From Pseudomonadota bacterium (GTDB lineage: Bacteria > Myxococcota_A > Polyangia > Polyangiales > Polyangiaceae), in the NCBI GenBank assembly GCA_023423895.1, contig JAFAER010000075.1, forward strand, positions 1 through 64,000: 64,000 nt of DNA. Direction: 5' to 3'. Positions 50,201-58,098 of this stretch are shown piece by piece (position 1 is the stretch's first letter; the number at the start of each line of letters is the position of its first letter). The notes beneath the pieces are model-generated. The model worked only from the letters and a program-made list of their open reading frames with translations, made no database searches and had not been told where the DNA came from. Both the position numbers and the translations under genes were made by a program.

Positions 50201-52473
50201 GCGGCAGCGGGTACAGCTGGGCGATCACGACGAACGGCTCGCTCTCCGCGACCGTCGACGGTAACGGGCTCTATCGTGCGGGCACGACGGGCAACGTGTC
50301 CGACGTCGTCACCGTCACGGACTCGTTCGGAAACACCGCCAGCAGGACGATCACCGTCACTGCCGGTCTGACCGCGACACCGGCATCGGCGAGCGTGGCT
50401 CCGCGCGGGAGCGTGGACCTCGATACGTCCGGCGGCAGCAACACCGGAATCGCGTGGTCGTTCGTGACGAACGCGTCCGGCGCGTCGCTCGGCGTCGGCA
50501 CGGGACTGTACACGGCGGGCTCGCTCGGCGACCGCACGGACACGGTGCGCGCGACCGACTCGTTGGGCAACACCGTCGACGTCACGATCACCGTCGGTCC
50601 GGGGATCACGATCGCGCCCGGAACCGCCAGCACCCCGCCGCGGGGCACGATCGCGTTCGAGGCGAGCGGCGGCAGCAACGCTGGCTTCGTGTGGTCGGTC
50701 TCGAACAACCACTCGGGCGCGACCATCGACGCGACGACCGGAAGCTATCGCGCCGGGACGACGGGCAACGTCACCGACACGGTCCGCGTGCAAGACTCGC
50801 TCGGCAACTTCGCCGTCGTGAACGTGTCCGTCGGCGGCGGCCTCGCCGTCAATCCAGCAGCCGCATCGACGCCTCCGCGCGGCAGCGTCGACTTCGACGT
50901 GAGCGGCGGCAGCGGCACGGGCTTCGTCTGGTCGATGGTGACGAGCGCTTCGGGAGGTTCGATCGCGCCTGCCACCGGCCTGTATCAGGCCGGCAGCACC
51001 GGCAGCGTCACCGACACGGTCAGGGTCACCGACTCGCTCGGCAACACGGTGACGATCGACGTCCAGGTCACGGCTGCGCTCGCGATCGCGCCGATGGGCG
51101 CCGCGATCGCGCCGCTCGGGACAGTCGACTTCGACGCGACGGGCGGCAGCGGCGCCGGCCTCGTCTGGTCGCTCGTCACGCATCCCTCGGGCGGCACCAT
51201 CGCGGGAGCGACGGGCCTCTACACGGCGGGCTCCACCGGCAGCGTGACGGACACCGTGCGCGTCACGGACTCGCTCGGGAACACGGCGACCGCCAACGTC
51301 ACCGTCTCCGCGAGCCTGGCGCTCACGCCTGCGACCGTGACGGTCCCACCGCGCGGAACACGCGCGTTCACGGCGAGCGGCGGCGCGGGAAGCTACGCGT
51401 TCACGCTCACGACGAATGCCTCGGGCGGCAACGTCTCGTCGACTGGCGGCGCATACACCGCCGGCGCGACCGGGAGCGTGACGGATGTCCTCGTCGTCCA
51501 GGACGCGAACGGCGCGAGCGCGTCGTCGACGATCACGGTTGGTCCGGGCGTCACGCTCACGCCGTCGACCCCGAGCGTCGCGCCGAGCGCTTCGATCGCC
51601 TTCCAGGCGAGCGGCGGAAGCGACACTGGGTTTACATTCGCGCTGTCGACGAACGGCTCCGGCGGGACGATCGACGCTTCGAGCGGCGCCTACACGGCAG
51701 GACCGACCGGAGACGCGACCGACACGGTGACGGTCACCGACTCGCTCGGCAACACGGCGACAGTCGACGTGAGCGTCGGCGGCGCGCTCGTCGTCGCGCC
51801 GGCAGCCCCGGTGGTCGCGCAGAGAGGCGCGCTTGCCTTCACGGCGACGGGAGGTGCGGGCGGTTACGTGTGGTCGCTCGACGCCGCGCCGTCGGGCGGG
51901 ACGATCGACGTCTCCACGGGCGCGTACAAGGCCGGCGCGACGGGCAGCGTGACGGACGTCGTGAAGGTCACCGATTCCGTCGGTACGAGCGTGACGGTGA
52001 ACGTGAAGGTCGGTGCGCCGCTGGCGCTCAGCCCGCCGGTGGCGTCCGTCGCTCCGGGCGGAAGCATCACCTTCACCATCAGTGGCGGAAGCGGAACCGG
52101 CCTGGTCCTGTCACTCGATCCGAACGGCTCTGGCGGGAAGATCGCGAGCACCGGCATCTACACTGCCGGCTCGAAGGGCGGCACGACCGACACCATCAAG
52201 GTGAAGGACGATCTCGGCAACACCGCCTCGGCCACGGTGACCGTGACGACGGTCGCTCCTCCGCCGTCACCGGACGCCGGCGCGCCGGACGGCGGCTCCT
52301 CTGGCGGAGCGACGCCACCGTCGCCGACGCGCCCGACGCTCGAAGGCGGCGGATGCGGCTGCGTCGAAGCGGGCGCGGGCACCGGCAACGGGCTCGCGAG
52401 CATTCCGGCGATCGGCGTCGTCGTCCTCGCAGCGTTGCGTCGGCGCCGGTCGTCGAGGCGGACGGTTCAGTGA
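47275..52473 (+). CDS. Giant surface protein with SBBP propeller, twelve Ig-like repeats and MYXO-CTERM-like tail
   Basis: 1,732 residues. A signal peptide (about 1-20) is followed by an N-terminal domain (about 48-255) with LPMRFEENAGQLDERVRFVARRGG, found ahead of SBBP repeats. Seven SBBP beta-propeller units (about 262-705) each begin with a YxTYxGG motif. Twelve Ig-like repeats of about 79 residues (about 714-1660) share PPRGxxxFxxSGGS, GGxIxxxTGLYxAG and VTDTVRVTDSLGN. After a Pro-rich linker the C-terminus has a Cys pair (GGCGCVEAG), a hydrophobic helix and RRRR, the pattern of MYXO-CTERM sorting signals. Probably surface-displayed; role in adhesion is inference. ATG 47275 follows GGGGGGA. 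Confidence 0.9.
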   Translation: MTKHLWLVLVALLSVLIVDRGRGPSPHVAPGGSSSSAGSAAGAQGATRLGQLPMRFEENAGQLDERVRFVARRGGASLFLTDDGATLALRSRSKGPEESARVENDAVLSFRVAGGRKVAPRPSATLETKTSYFVGSDPSKWRTNIASHGRVTYPGVLDGVDVVYHGEEGQLEYDLVVAPGADARAVAMEIDGANGLSITKDGDLAIHTERGELLQPKPRVFQRDAAGREREVVAAYRVLDAKKVGFELSAYDADRELVIDPIIAYGTYLGGSGFEQLFGQTLAVDATGAMYVTGLTDSSDFPTANAAQPATGGNSDGFVAKLNPAGTALVYATYLGGNGNDRARAIAVDATGAAYVMGLTQSANFPLLAPAQGTFGGGTDMFVTKLSPAGTIVYSTYIGGSSTEEAWEAIAVDGTGHAYVGGRTTSPDLPVTSGAFQTSLAGGTDAFVAKLSAAGSAFVYATYVGGSADDYGGGIAVDAGGSAYLVGGSSSPNFPTTPGAFQTSFAGNGDAYLVKLNATGTGLVYGTFLGGASIDEGWGVAVDSAGNAFVVGHTASYDFPTQAPFQASQAGSFDGFVTKLNATGSAIVYSTYIGGSEEDFLFSGIGLDASGSVSFGAHTHSSNYPLMLPIQAADTSPYWSNAVTKLGPDGSLAFSTYLGGSGDEIQHGGVAVDPAGNLYVSGTTESTDFPTLNPFQPTNHGNFDAFVVKIIESAISIAPASATVPPRGTQSFAGIGGSGGFTYAVTVDASGGATIDSAGNYHAGPVGGVVDQVEVTDSGGAKATANVTVTAGVSITPSSIPTTPPRGASIQLAASGGSGTGFVWSMAAAPSGGSVSATGLYTPGSTGGPVTDRVRVTDSLGNVGEVAIPIGLGIAISPASPSAPPRGEITFSATGGSNAGYTWSSVALPSGGSITAAGVYRAGSTGSVSDVVRVTDSLGNTADATVSVTAGLAISPAGPNSAPPRGTIDFGVSGGSGSGYSWAITTNGSLSATVDGNGLYRAGTTGNVSDVVTVTDSFGNTASRTITVTAGLTATPASASVAPRGSVDLDTSGGSNTGIAWSFVTNASGASLGVGTGLYTAGSLGDRTDTVRATDSLGNTVDVTITVGPGITIAPGTASTPPRGTIAFEASGGSNAGFVWSVSNNHSGATIDATTGSYRAGTTGNVTDTVRVQDSLGNFAVVNVSVGGGLAVNPAAASTPPRGSVDFDVSGGSGTGFVWSMVTSASGGSIAPATGLYQAGSTGSVTDTVRVTDSLGNTVTIDVQVTAALAIAPMGAAIAPLGTVDFDATGGSGAGLVWSLVTHPSGGTIAGATGLYTAGSTGSVTDTVRVTDSLGNTATANVTVSASLALTPATVTVPPRGTRAFTASGGAGSYAFTLTTNASGGNVSSTGGAYTAGATGSVTDVLVVQDANGASASSTITVGPGVTLTPSTPSVAPSASIAFQASGGSDTGFTFALSTNGSGGTIDASSGAYTAGPTGDATDTVTVTDSLGNTATVDVSVGGALVVAPAAPVVAQRGALAFTATGGAGGYVWSLDAAPSGGTIDVSTGAYKAGATGSVTDVVKVTDSVGTSVTVNVKVGAPLALSPPVASVAPGGSITFTISGGSGTGLVLSLDPNGSGGKIASTGIYTAGSKGGTTDTIKVKDDLGNTASATVTVTTVAPPPSPDAGAPDGGSSGGATPPSPTRPTLEGGGCGCVEAGAGTGNGLASIPAIGVVVLAALRRRRSSRRTVQ

Positions 52474-52491
52474 CGGGATAGGGACGGCGCT

Positions 52492-52509
52492 GCCCGGCCT
52501 GGGTCGGGC
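52492..52509. terminator. Hairpin between convergent genes
   Basis: GCCCGGC (52492-52498) and GTCGGGC (52503-52509) pair around CTGG with one wobble. It lies 19 bases after the giant gene and 18 bases before the stop of the convergent DHFR-family gene. No T run follows. Confidence 0.4.
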
Positions 52510-52527
52510 TGCGGTTGGCACGGACGC

Positions 52528-53154
52528 TCAGCGCTTCTTCGTCAGCGCGTAACGAAGGTGCGTGACGTTGGGGGAGCTCACCACCCCCATGATCGAGACA
52601 TCGACGGCGTTCTTGTCGATCCCCTCGAACAGCCGGATGCCACCACCGAGGAGCGTCGGCGCAACCGACAGGAGAAGCTCGTCGACAAGACCCGCGCTCA
52701 AGTACTGGAGGACCGTCGCTCCACCTCCGCTGATGCGGACGTCCTTCGCTCCCGCCGCCTCGCGCGCACGCCGGAGCGCTGCCTCGATCCCGTCGTTCAC
52801 GAAATGAAACGTGGTGCCGCCTTTTCGCTCCCACGGTGCACGGACCTCGTGCGTGAGGACGAAGACCTGATTGTGGAACGGAGCTTCTTCCGGCCACGCG
52901 CGCTCTCCCTCTTCGAACATCCGCTTGCCCATGATGTTCGCGCCGATGCGATCGAAGACGGCCTCGAGGAAGCGATTGTCCGCTCCGGTCTCGCCGCCCT
53001 CGCCGAGCTTGAGCTTCTCGCGGAACACGCGCTGTCCGTAGACCCATGCATGGAGAGAGCTCCATCCGTCGCCTCCCATGTTCTGAAGACTTCGGTTCGG
53101 ACCCGCGACGTAGCCGTCGAGAGACATCCCCATGCTGACGAACACCTTGCTCAT
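52528..53154 (-). CDS. Dihydrofolate reductase-family (RibD C-terminal-type) protein
   Basis: 208 residues. Family signs: VFVSMGMSLDGYVAGPNRSL at the N-terminus, IMGKRMFEEGERAW, VFVLTHEVRAP, DVRISGGGATVLQYLSAGLVDELLLSVAPTLLGGGIRLF. These are NADPH-using reductases of the RibD C-terminal/YyaP-like group, usually of unknown substrate and not the folate DHFR. ATG 53154 follows AGGCGAGG. It is divergent from an ECF sigma gene with 39 bases between starts, a pairing seen often around this sigma group. Confidence 0.88.
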   Translation of the reverse strand: MSKVFVSMGMSLDGYVAGPNRSLQNMGGDGWSSLHAWVYGQRVFREKLKLGEGGETGADNRFLEAVFDRIGANIMGKRMFEEGERAWPEEAPFHNQVFVLTHEVRAPWERKGGTTFHFVNDGIEAALRRAREAAGAKDVRISGGGATVLQYLSAGLVDELLLSVAPTLLGGGIRLFEGIDKNAVDVSIMGVVSSPNVTHLRYALTKKR

Positions 53155-53193
53155 GTTGGTTTCCTCGCCTTTCTCTCGTAGAACGTCGACGAC

Positions 53194-54240
53194 GTGCCCC
53201 ACTCATCGGTCCTTCGCGAAAAAAGTGAACGTGCGCTCGTCGAGGCGGCAAAAGCGGGCGACGAGACCGCCTTTCGCGAGCTGATCGAGCCGCTGGCGCG
53301 CGAGCTCGGCGCCTACGCGTACCGGATGCTCGGCGCATTTCAGGACGCCGAAGACGCTCTCCAGGAGACGCGCGTCAAAGCATGGCGGCATCTCTCGACG
53401 TACGAGCCACACGCAAGCTTCCGCGCCTGGGTGTATCGGATCGCGACCAACACGTGCCTCGACATGTTGCGCAAGGAGCAGCGGCGCGTGTTCCCGCAGG
53501 AGGTCGGGCCTTCGGTCGAGCCGGGACCGCCGGCGACCGAGCCGCGGAGCGACATCCTCTGGCTCGAGCCGTACCCGGACGCGCTCCTCCCCGCCGCCGC
53601 GGATCCCGAGGCGACGTTGCGCCTGCAGGAGAGCGTTCGGCTGGCGCTCGTACGCGCGATGCAGGTGCTTCCCGCGCGGCAGCGAGCGGCGCTGATCCTT
53701 CACGACGTGCTCGACTTCAGCGTCGACGAGATCGCGGCGATGCTCGAGACGACGACGGCCGCGATCAACAGCGCGCTCCAGCGAGCGCGCGCCACGCTCG
53801 ACAAGACGCCCATCCGCATCGAGCGTGACGCGGCGGCGCGCGAACGGCGCGAGGCACAGAAGGCCGAGGCGATCGCACGTTTCGTCCACGCTTGGGAGAC
53901 GGGGAACATGGATGGCCTCGTCTCGATGCTCACGGAGGACGCCGTGATGAACATGCCCCCGTGGCTCTACTGGCTCGACGGACGCGACGCGATCGCCGCG
54001 ACGGTCACGAGCTCCGGGACGTGGCAGGGCGTACCGCGCCCCGGTCGCTATCGCATCGTGCCCACCGCGCTGAACGGACAGCCCGCAGGCCTGGCCTACG
54101 TCCTGATGGAGGACGGGCGCTGGGTCTCGGTGTGCATGACGGTCATGACGCTCGACGAAGACGGCCGCATCTCCGCAATGGACGTCTTCGTCTTGCCTCG
54201 ACACTTCGAGACGTGGGGCCATCCTCCGTCGCTCGAGTGA
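53194..54240 (+). CDS. ECF sigma factor with SnoaL-like C-terminal domain (SigX5/ECF56-like)
   Basis: 348 residues, far longer than a plain ECF factor. Region 2 is visible in FRELIEPLARELGAYAYRMLGAFQDAEDALQETRVKAWRHLSTYE and SFRAWVYRIATNTCLDMLRKEQRRV; region 4 in LPARQRAALILHDVLDFSVDEIAAMLETTTAAINSALQRAR. From about 230 on a SnoaL/NTF2-like domain follows (FVHAWETGNMDGLVSMLTEDAVMNMPP). In ECF56-type factors this domain is fused and replaces a separate anti-sigma as a control element. The GTG 53194 start is 39 bases from the divergent DHFR-family gene. Confidence 0.9.
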   Translation: MPHSSVLREKSERALVEAAKAGDETAFRELIEPLARELGAYAYRMLGAFQDAEDALQETRVKAWRHLSTYEPHASFRAWVYRIATNTCLDMLRKEQRRVFPQEVGPSVEPGPPATEPRSDILWLEPYPDALLPAAADPEATLRLQESVRLALVRAMQVLPARQRAALILHDVLDFSVDEIAAMLETTTAAINSALQRARATLDKTPIRIERDAAARERREAQKAEAIARFVHAWETGNMDGLVSMLTEDAVMNMPPWLYWLDGRDAIAATVTSSGTWQGVPRPGRYRIVPTALNGQPAGLAYVLMEDGRWVSVCMTVMTLDEDGRISAMDVFVLPRHFETWGHPPSLE

Positions 54241-54371
54241 CGATCACGGACATGTTCACGGACGACTTCCGCTGTCGCGGTCGAGCTTCGAGGTCGGCAG
54301 GACAGGGCCGTTCGAGAACGCGTTAGACTGGCGCCCCTGGTTTGCCGGAGGGAGGCCTGAAGCCGAACGGC

Positions 54372-55484
54372 ATGGCGCGGTCGAAGGAGTTCCTGGCTTG
54401 CATGGCTTTGCTTGCGGGCGTCGCGCGAGCGGCGAACGCCGAGGCGACGCCTGCACCCGCCGATGCGTCTGCCGAGCCACCGCGCGAGCACGTCGCTCGG
54501 TTCGCGCTCGTCTTGAACGAGCCGCGGGCCGCGCTCGACGAATGTGGCGGGAGCGCTGCGCTGCAGGCGTCGGTGGAGCGCCGCCTCGCGCGCGAGGTCT
54601 TCATCGACGAGGCCATGGCCGATGCGTCGCTCGTCATCTCGGTCGATCGCATGTCGGAGGCGTTGTGGCAGGCGCACATCAGCGAGCGTGATCGGACCGG
54701 GACCGAGGTCGGTCATCGCGAGGTCGCCATCGACGCCGACGATTGCAAGAAAGGCATCGAGACGCTCGCGATCCTCCTCGCGATCATGGTGGGACCGCCG
54801 CGGATGGTCGCCGCGCCGCCGGCGAGCGGGCCCGAGCCCGCGGTCACGCCGGAACCCGAGCCCGAGGCCGAGCCTCGTCACCCGCTGACGAAGGCCCCGG
54901 AGCGTCCACCCGTCGCAACGAAGCCAGCCGAAGCCGTCCGTCCGAGGTGGAGCTTCGCTCCGGAGGTGGCGATGCTCGCGGGATCCGGGGTGCTACCTGC
55001 GGTCTCGTGGGGAGTCGAAGGCGGCGTGGCCGTTTCCCCGCCCGTCGACCGGTTCTCGTTCATCGCGCGAGCTCAGCTCTGGCCCTCGCGAGCCGCGGGG
55101 ACCACGCCAGAGGTCGACATCAGTCGCTTCGCGGCGGGGCTCCTCGCCTGCCGTCGCATGGTCCGGGTCGAGACCGCGTCGCTCGCGCTCTGCACGGGGC
55201 TTTCCGGGGGCTGGCTCAGCGCCTCGGCGCCGTCGATCATCAGCTCGTCCAAAGGTACGACCCGGACCCTCTTCGACGTCCCGTTCGAAGCTCGAGGCTC
55301 GCTCGACCTTGGTTCCTTCGCCCGCGGCATCCGGGTCGAGGCCGTGCTTGCAGCTCAGCTTGCGGTTCTTCTGCAGCGAGATCAGTTCACCTTCGAGAAC
55401 CGGATGGGCAGGGAAGTACCCCTCTTTCGGCCCGCGCCGGTCGCGTTTGCGAGCTCTCTCGGGGTCGCCGTGCACTTCTTCTAA
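54372..55484 (+). CDS. Exported protein with a predicted C-terminal beta-barrel
   Basis: 370 residues. A signal peptide (about 1-23, ending ARAANA) is followed by a domain with two Cys (ALDECGGSAAL and DDCKKGIETLAILLAIMVGP), a Pro/Glu-rich linker (about 145-190) and a C-terminal half with alternating hydrophobic strands ending in VAVHFF, as in small outer-membrane barrels. No family name is recognised. It lies 75 bases upstream of an ECF sigma gene in the same direction. ATG 54372 is used; a TTG at 54342 is possible since GGAGG lies well upstream. Confidence 0.7.
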   Translation: MARSKEFLACMALLAGVARAANAEATPAPADASAEPPREHVARFALVLNEPRAALDECGGSAALQASVERRLAREVFIDEAMADASLVISVDRMSEALWQAHISERDRTGTEVGHREVAIDADDCKKGIETLAILLAIMVGPPRMVAAPPASGPEPAVTPEPEPEAEPRHPLTKAPERPPVATKPAEAVRPRWSFAPEVAMLAGSGVLPAVSWGVEGGVAVSPPVDRFSFIARAQLWPSRAAGTTPEVDISRFAAGLLACRRMVRVETASLALCTGLSGGWLSASAPSIISSSKGTTRTLFDVPFEARGSLDLGSFARGIRVEAVLAAQLAVLLQRDQFTFENRMGREVPLFRPAPVAFASSLGVAVHFF

Positions 55485-55503
55485 TAATTCGATCGAAGGG
55501 TCG

Positions 55504-55516
55504 CCTTTTACAAAGG
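55504..55516. promoter_or_regulatory. Small palindrome before the ECF sigma gene
   Basis: CCTTT and AAAGG flank TAC at 55504-55516, in an A/T-rich stretch between the barrel protein and the sigma gene. Arms of five bases are short, so this may be chance; autoregulation of ECF genes often uses sites here. Confidence 0.3.
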
Positions 55517-55559
55517 TGTGGCGGCGTTCGGCTCATCGGCGGTAGCACCCTCTCTGCCC

Positions 55560-56087
55560 ATGCCGGCGGACGCGGTTCCGGTTCGCTCGAGCGCGGAGCT
55601 CTTCCGCGAGCACGGAGCGTTCGTATGGCGCCTCCTCCGGCGCCTCGGCGTTCCGCGCGCCGACCTGGATGATCTCACTCAGGAGGTCTTCCTCTCGGTT
55701 CACCGTGCCCTCGAGACCTACGAGGAGCGCAATCACCTCAAGGCGTGGCTCTATCGCATCGCCGTGCGCGAAGCGGGGCGCCATCGGCGCATGCGTCCTC
55801 CCCCGAGCAGTATGGACATCGAAGACCTGGACGAAGCGTCGCCGGACTGTCCCGAGGCGCACGCGCAAGCGAACGAGGCGCGCGAACGCTTCCATCGCCT
55901 GCTCGAGACGCTCGACGAGCCACGCCGAACGGTGTTCGTCCTCTACGAGATCGAAGAGCTCACGATGGCGGAGGTCGCTGCGGCCGTCGGGTGTCCGCTC
56001 CAGACCGCTTACTCGCGTCACAACGCGGCGAAGAAGATGATCCTCGCGGCTGCCCGCCGCCTCGAAGCCATGGAGATGTCGCGGTGA
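55560..56087 (+). CDS. ECF-type RNA polymerase sigma factor
   Basis: 175 residues, usual for ECF factors. Region 2: FREHGAFVWRLLRRLGVPRADLDDLTQEVFLSVHRALETYEERNHLKAWLYRIAVREAGRHRR. Region 4: LLETLDEPRRTVFVLYEIEELTMAEVAAAVGCPLQTAYSRHNAAKKMI. ATG 55560 is chosen since region 2 begins 12 residues later; GTG 55518 would add 14 residues. Its stop overlaps the next gene (GTGA), a single-span membrane protein likely to hold it inactive until a signal arrives. Confidence 0.88.
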   Translation: MPADAVPVRSSAELFREHGAFVWRLLRRLGVPRADLDDLTQEVFLSVHRALETYEERNHLKAWLYRIAVREAGRHRRMRPPPSSMDIEDLDEASPDCPEAHAQANEARERFHRLLETLDEPRRTVFVLYEIEELTMAEVAAAVGCPLQTAYSRHNAAKKMILAAARRLEAMEMSR

Positions 56088-56827
56088 GCCCCCTTCGTGA
56101 TCCGCCGCGCCTCCTCGACTCCTCCGAGGATGTTCCTTCCATCATCCGCCTAGGGCTCGAAGCCGAGCGCATCGACTCCGGTCCCGAGCCGAGTCACATC
56201 GAGCGCCTCGCAGAGAAGCTGCCGTCCACCGACGGATCGACGGGAGCGGCGAAGCCCGCCTCGTGGTTCGCGAGGTCGCGGCTCGTCATGCTCGCTGGAG
56301 CAGGGCTCCTCGGCCTTGCCGCGTTCACGGCGACCGCCCGCGAGGAGCGCGCTCCTGCTGCCCCTGCTGAAACGAGTACGAGCTTGCCGCCCGCGGCGAC
56401 CGTGGAGGCGACGCCCGCCCCGGTGAATCCGCCGGCCGAACCTCCGGCCCTCAGCCCGCACGAGCTTCCCACCGCGGCGGCGACCGCCGTAGCGCAAGCG
56501 CCGAGCGCACGCGCCGCGGGATCGACCGCGCGCGCCGCGGGACCGAGCGCGGCCGCCACCGAAGGCGCGGAGATCGATCTGCTCGCTCGGGCGCACGAAG
56601 CCCTCCGCACCCGTCCCGCAGAGACGCTCGCGCTCTGTCAGAAGCACAAGGCGGAGTTCGCGAACGGCCGCTTCACGCAAGAACGTGAGGCGCTCGCGAT
56701 CGAAGCGCTGCTCTACCTCGACCGACGTGGCGAAGCGGAGCGCCGCTGGAACGACTTCCAGCAGCGTTATCCGGCATCGAACCACCGGATCCATCTCGCC
56801 GAACTGTTCTCCTCGCCGTCGCGCTAG
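56084..56827 (+). CDS. Single-span membrane protein, probable anti-sigma partner
   Basis: 247 residues. A cytosolic N-terminus (about 1-58; RDPPRLLDSSEDVPSIIRLGLEAERID) precedes one membrane segment (about 66-82, RLVMLAGAGLLGLAAFTA). A Pro/Ala-rich periplasmic linker follows, then a short helical TPR-like region (AHEALRTRPAETLALCQKHKAEFANGRFTQEREALAIEAL). GTG 56084 overlaps the sigma stop. Position and topology are those of an anti-sigma factor, though no zinc-binding anti-sigma motif is seen, so this is inference from context. Confidence 0.75.
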   Translation: MSPLRDPPRLLDSSEDVPSIIRLGLEAERIDSGPEPSHIERLAEKLPSTDGSTGAAKPASWFARSRLVMLAGAGLLGLAAFTATAREERAPAAPAETSTSLPPAATVEATPAPVNPPAEPPALSPHELPTAAATAVAQAPSARAAGSTARAAGPSAAATEGAEIDLLARAHEALRTRPAETLALCQKHKAEFANGRFTQEREALAIEALLYLDRRGEAERRWNDFQQRYPASNHRIHLAELFSSPSR

Positions 56828-56889
56828 CGGCGGCTTCGACGATCACTCGATCCCTCTCGCCCGGGCGCTGGCCGCTCTGGGAGGCAGCT

Positions 56890-58098
56890 TTGTCCTCGAC
56901 CACACGACGATTCGCACTTCTCGCTCTCGGCGGATTCTCGCTCGTCGCGATCGCCTGCCAAGACACCGTATCGCTCGGCCGTGAGGGCGGTGATGCAGGC
57001 GTCACTTCACCGCCGAGCTTCACGCCGGATCCGCCGGACGGCGGCGACGCCGAGGCGGCGGCACCGCCTGCGAAGATCCTCGCGTGTATGGGGACGGAGT
57101 GCGAGGCCCCGTACGCGACGTGCTCCGACAAGCCGTTCCCGAAATGCGGGACGAACCTGATGAACGACCCTGCGAACTGCGGGGCGTGCGGGAACCGCTG
57201 CGGCGGGTTCGAGTCGGTCAACATGGATGCGCGCTGCATCGACGGAGCGTGCGTCCTCGGCTGCATGATCAAGGACGGTAACTTCGGCGAGGCGAGGCGC
57301 GTCTTCCGCGACTGCAACGGCCTCCTCGACGACGGCTGCGAGACGAACGTCCAGGTCGATCCCGAGAACTGCGGGATCTGCGGACATGCCTGCGCGCCGG
57401 GCGTCCGGTGCATCAACGGGAAGTGCGGCTGCTCGAACGGTCTGACCGATTGTGGCGGTCGATGCACCGATACGCGAACGGACAGCTTCAACTGCGGCGC
57501 GTGCGGGACCGTCTGCGAGTTCCCCGAAGACGCGTGCTCGCCGCTGCCGCCGAACTCGACCTACGGCTGCGCGAAGAGCCAGTGCGGGCAGCTCCAGTGC
57601 TCCGGTGGATTCGGGGACTGCAACAACGACCTCCAGACCGGGTGCTCGTCGGACGGGTGCGAGGTCGACCTGCGGACCGATCCGAACAACTGCGGTGGGT
57701 GCGGGGTAAAATGTGCTCCGGACCAGGTCTGTCGCGACGAGGGGGGCGGTCCGCACTGCTTCGACGCGTGTGAGAAGGCCGGCCGTGCGACGTGTCCGCA
57801 GGGCTGCATGGATCTCCTGAGCGATCCGTTCAACTGCGGCGCGTGCATGAACTCCTGCCCGCCGCCGCGTGCCAATCAAGTCGGGTCGTGCAGGAAGGGC
57901 CTCTGCGCCTACGAGTGTCTCCCAGGCTTTGCCGACTGCAACGGCGACCCAACGGACGGCTGCGAGATCGATCTGCGGTCACATCCGGCCAACTGCGGCG
58001 CCTGCGGTAACCAGTGCAACTTCGGTGAGGGCCAACCCTGCATCGAGGGCAAGTGCCTGATGGTCGAGTGTGATGGCGGCGTGGAGGAGACCAAGTGA
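56890..58098 (+). CDS. Cys-rich repeat lipoprotein
   Basis: 402 residues. TTG 56890 sits five bases after GGAGG, and gives the signal peptide SSTTRRFALLALGGFSLVAIAC with Cys 23. The mature protein has some fifty Cys in repeats of the form DPxNCGxCGxxC and GCExxxxxDPxNCG (e.g. NDPANCGACGNRCGGF, DPENCGICGHAC, TDPNNCGGCGVKC, SHPANCGACGNQC). Such myxobacterial proteins are sometimes mislabelled as tryptophan synthase alpha chain, which it is not. It is the first gene of a lipoprotein cluster; the stop overlaps the next start (GTGA). Confidence 0.85.
   Translation: MSSTTRRFALLALGGFSLVAIACQDTVSLGREGGDAGVTSPPSFTPDPPDGGDAEAAAPPAKILACMGTECEAPYATCSDKPFPKCGTNLMNDPANCGACGNRCGGFESVNMDARCIDGACVLGCMIKDGNFGEARRVFRDCNGLLDDGCETNVQVDPENCGICGHACAPGVRCINGKCGCSNGLTDCGGRCTDTRTDSFNCGACGTVCEFPEDACSPLPPNSTYGCAKSQCGQLQCSGGFGDCNNDLQTGCSSDGCEVDLRTDPNNCGGCGVKCAPDQVCRDEGGGPHCFDACEKAGRATCPQGCMDLLSDPFNCGACMNSCPPPRANQVGSCRKGLCAYECLPGFADCNGDPTDGCEIDLRSHPANCGACGNQCNFGEGQPCIEGKCLMVECDGGVEETK

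Noticed and set aside
47179..51183. Very long open frame on the minus strand opposite the giant surface gene
   Set aside because: Its protein is a monotonous Arg/Asp/Val mix with no motif, while the plus strand has a signal peptide, repeats and a sorting tail. It is a by-product of high GC codon use.
56890..58098. Tryptophan synthase alpha chain
   Set aside because: Only the common mislabel for Cys-rich myxobacterial repeats; no TIM-barrel or catalytic residues.
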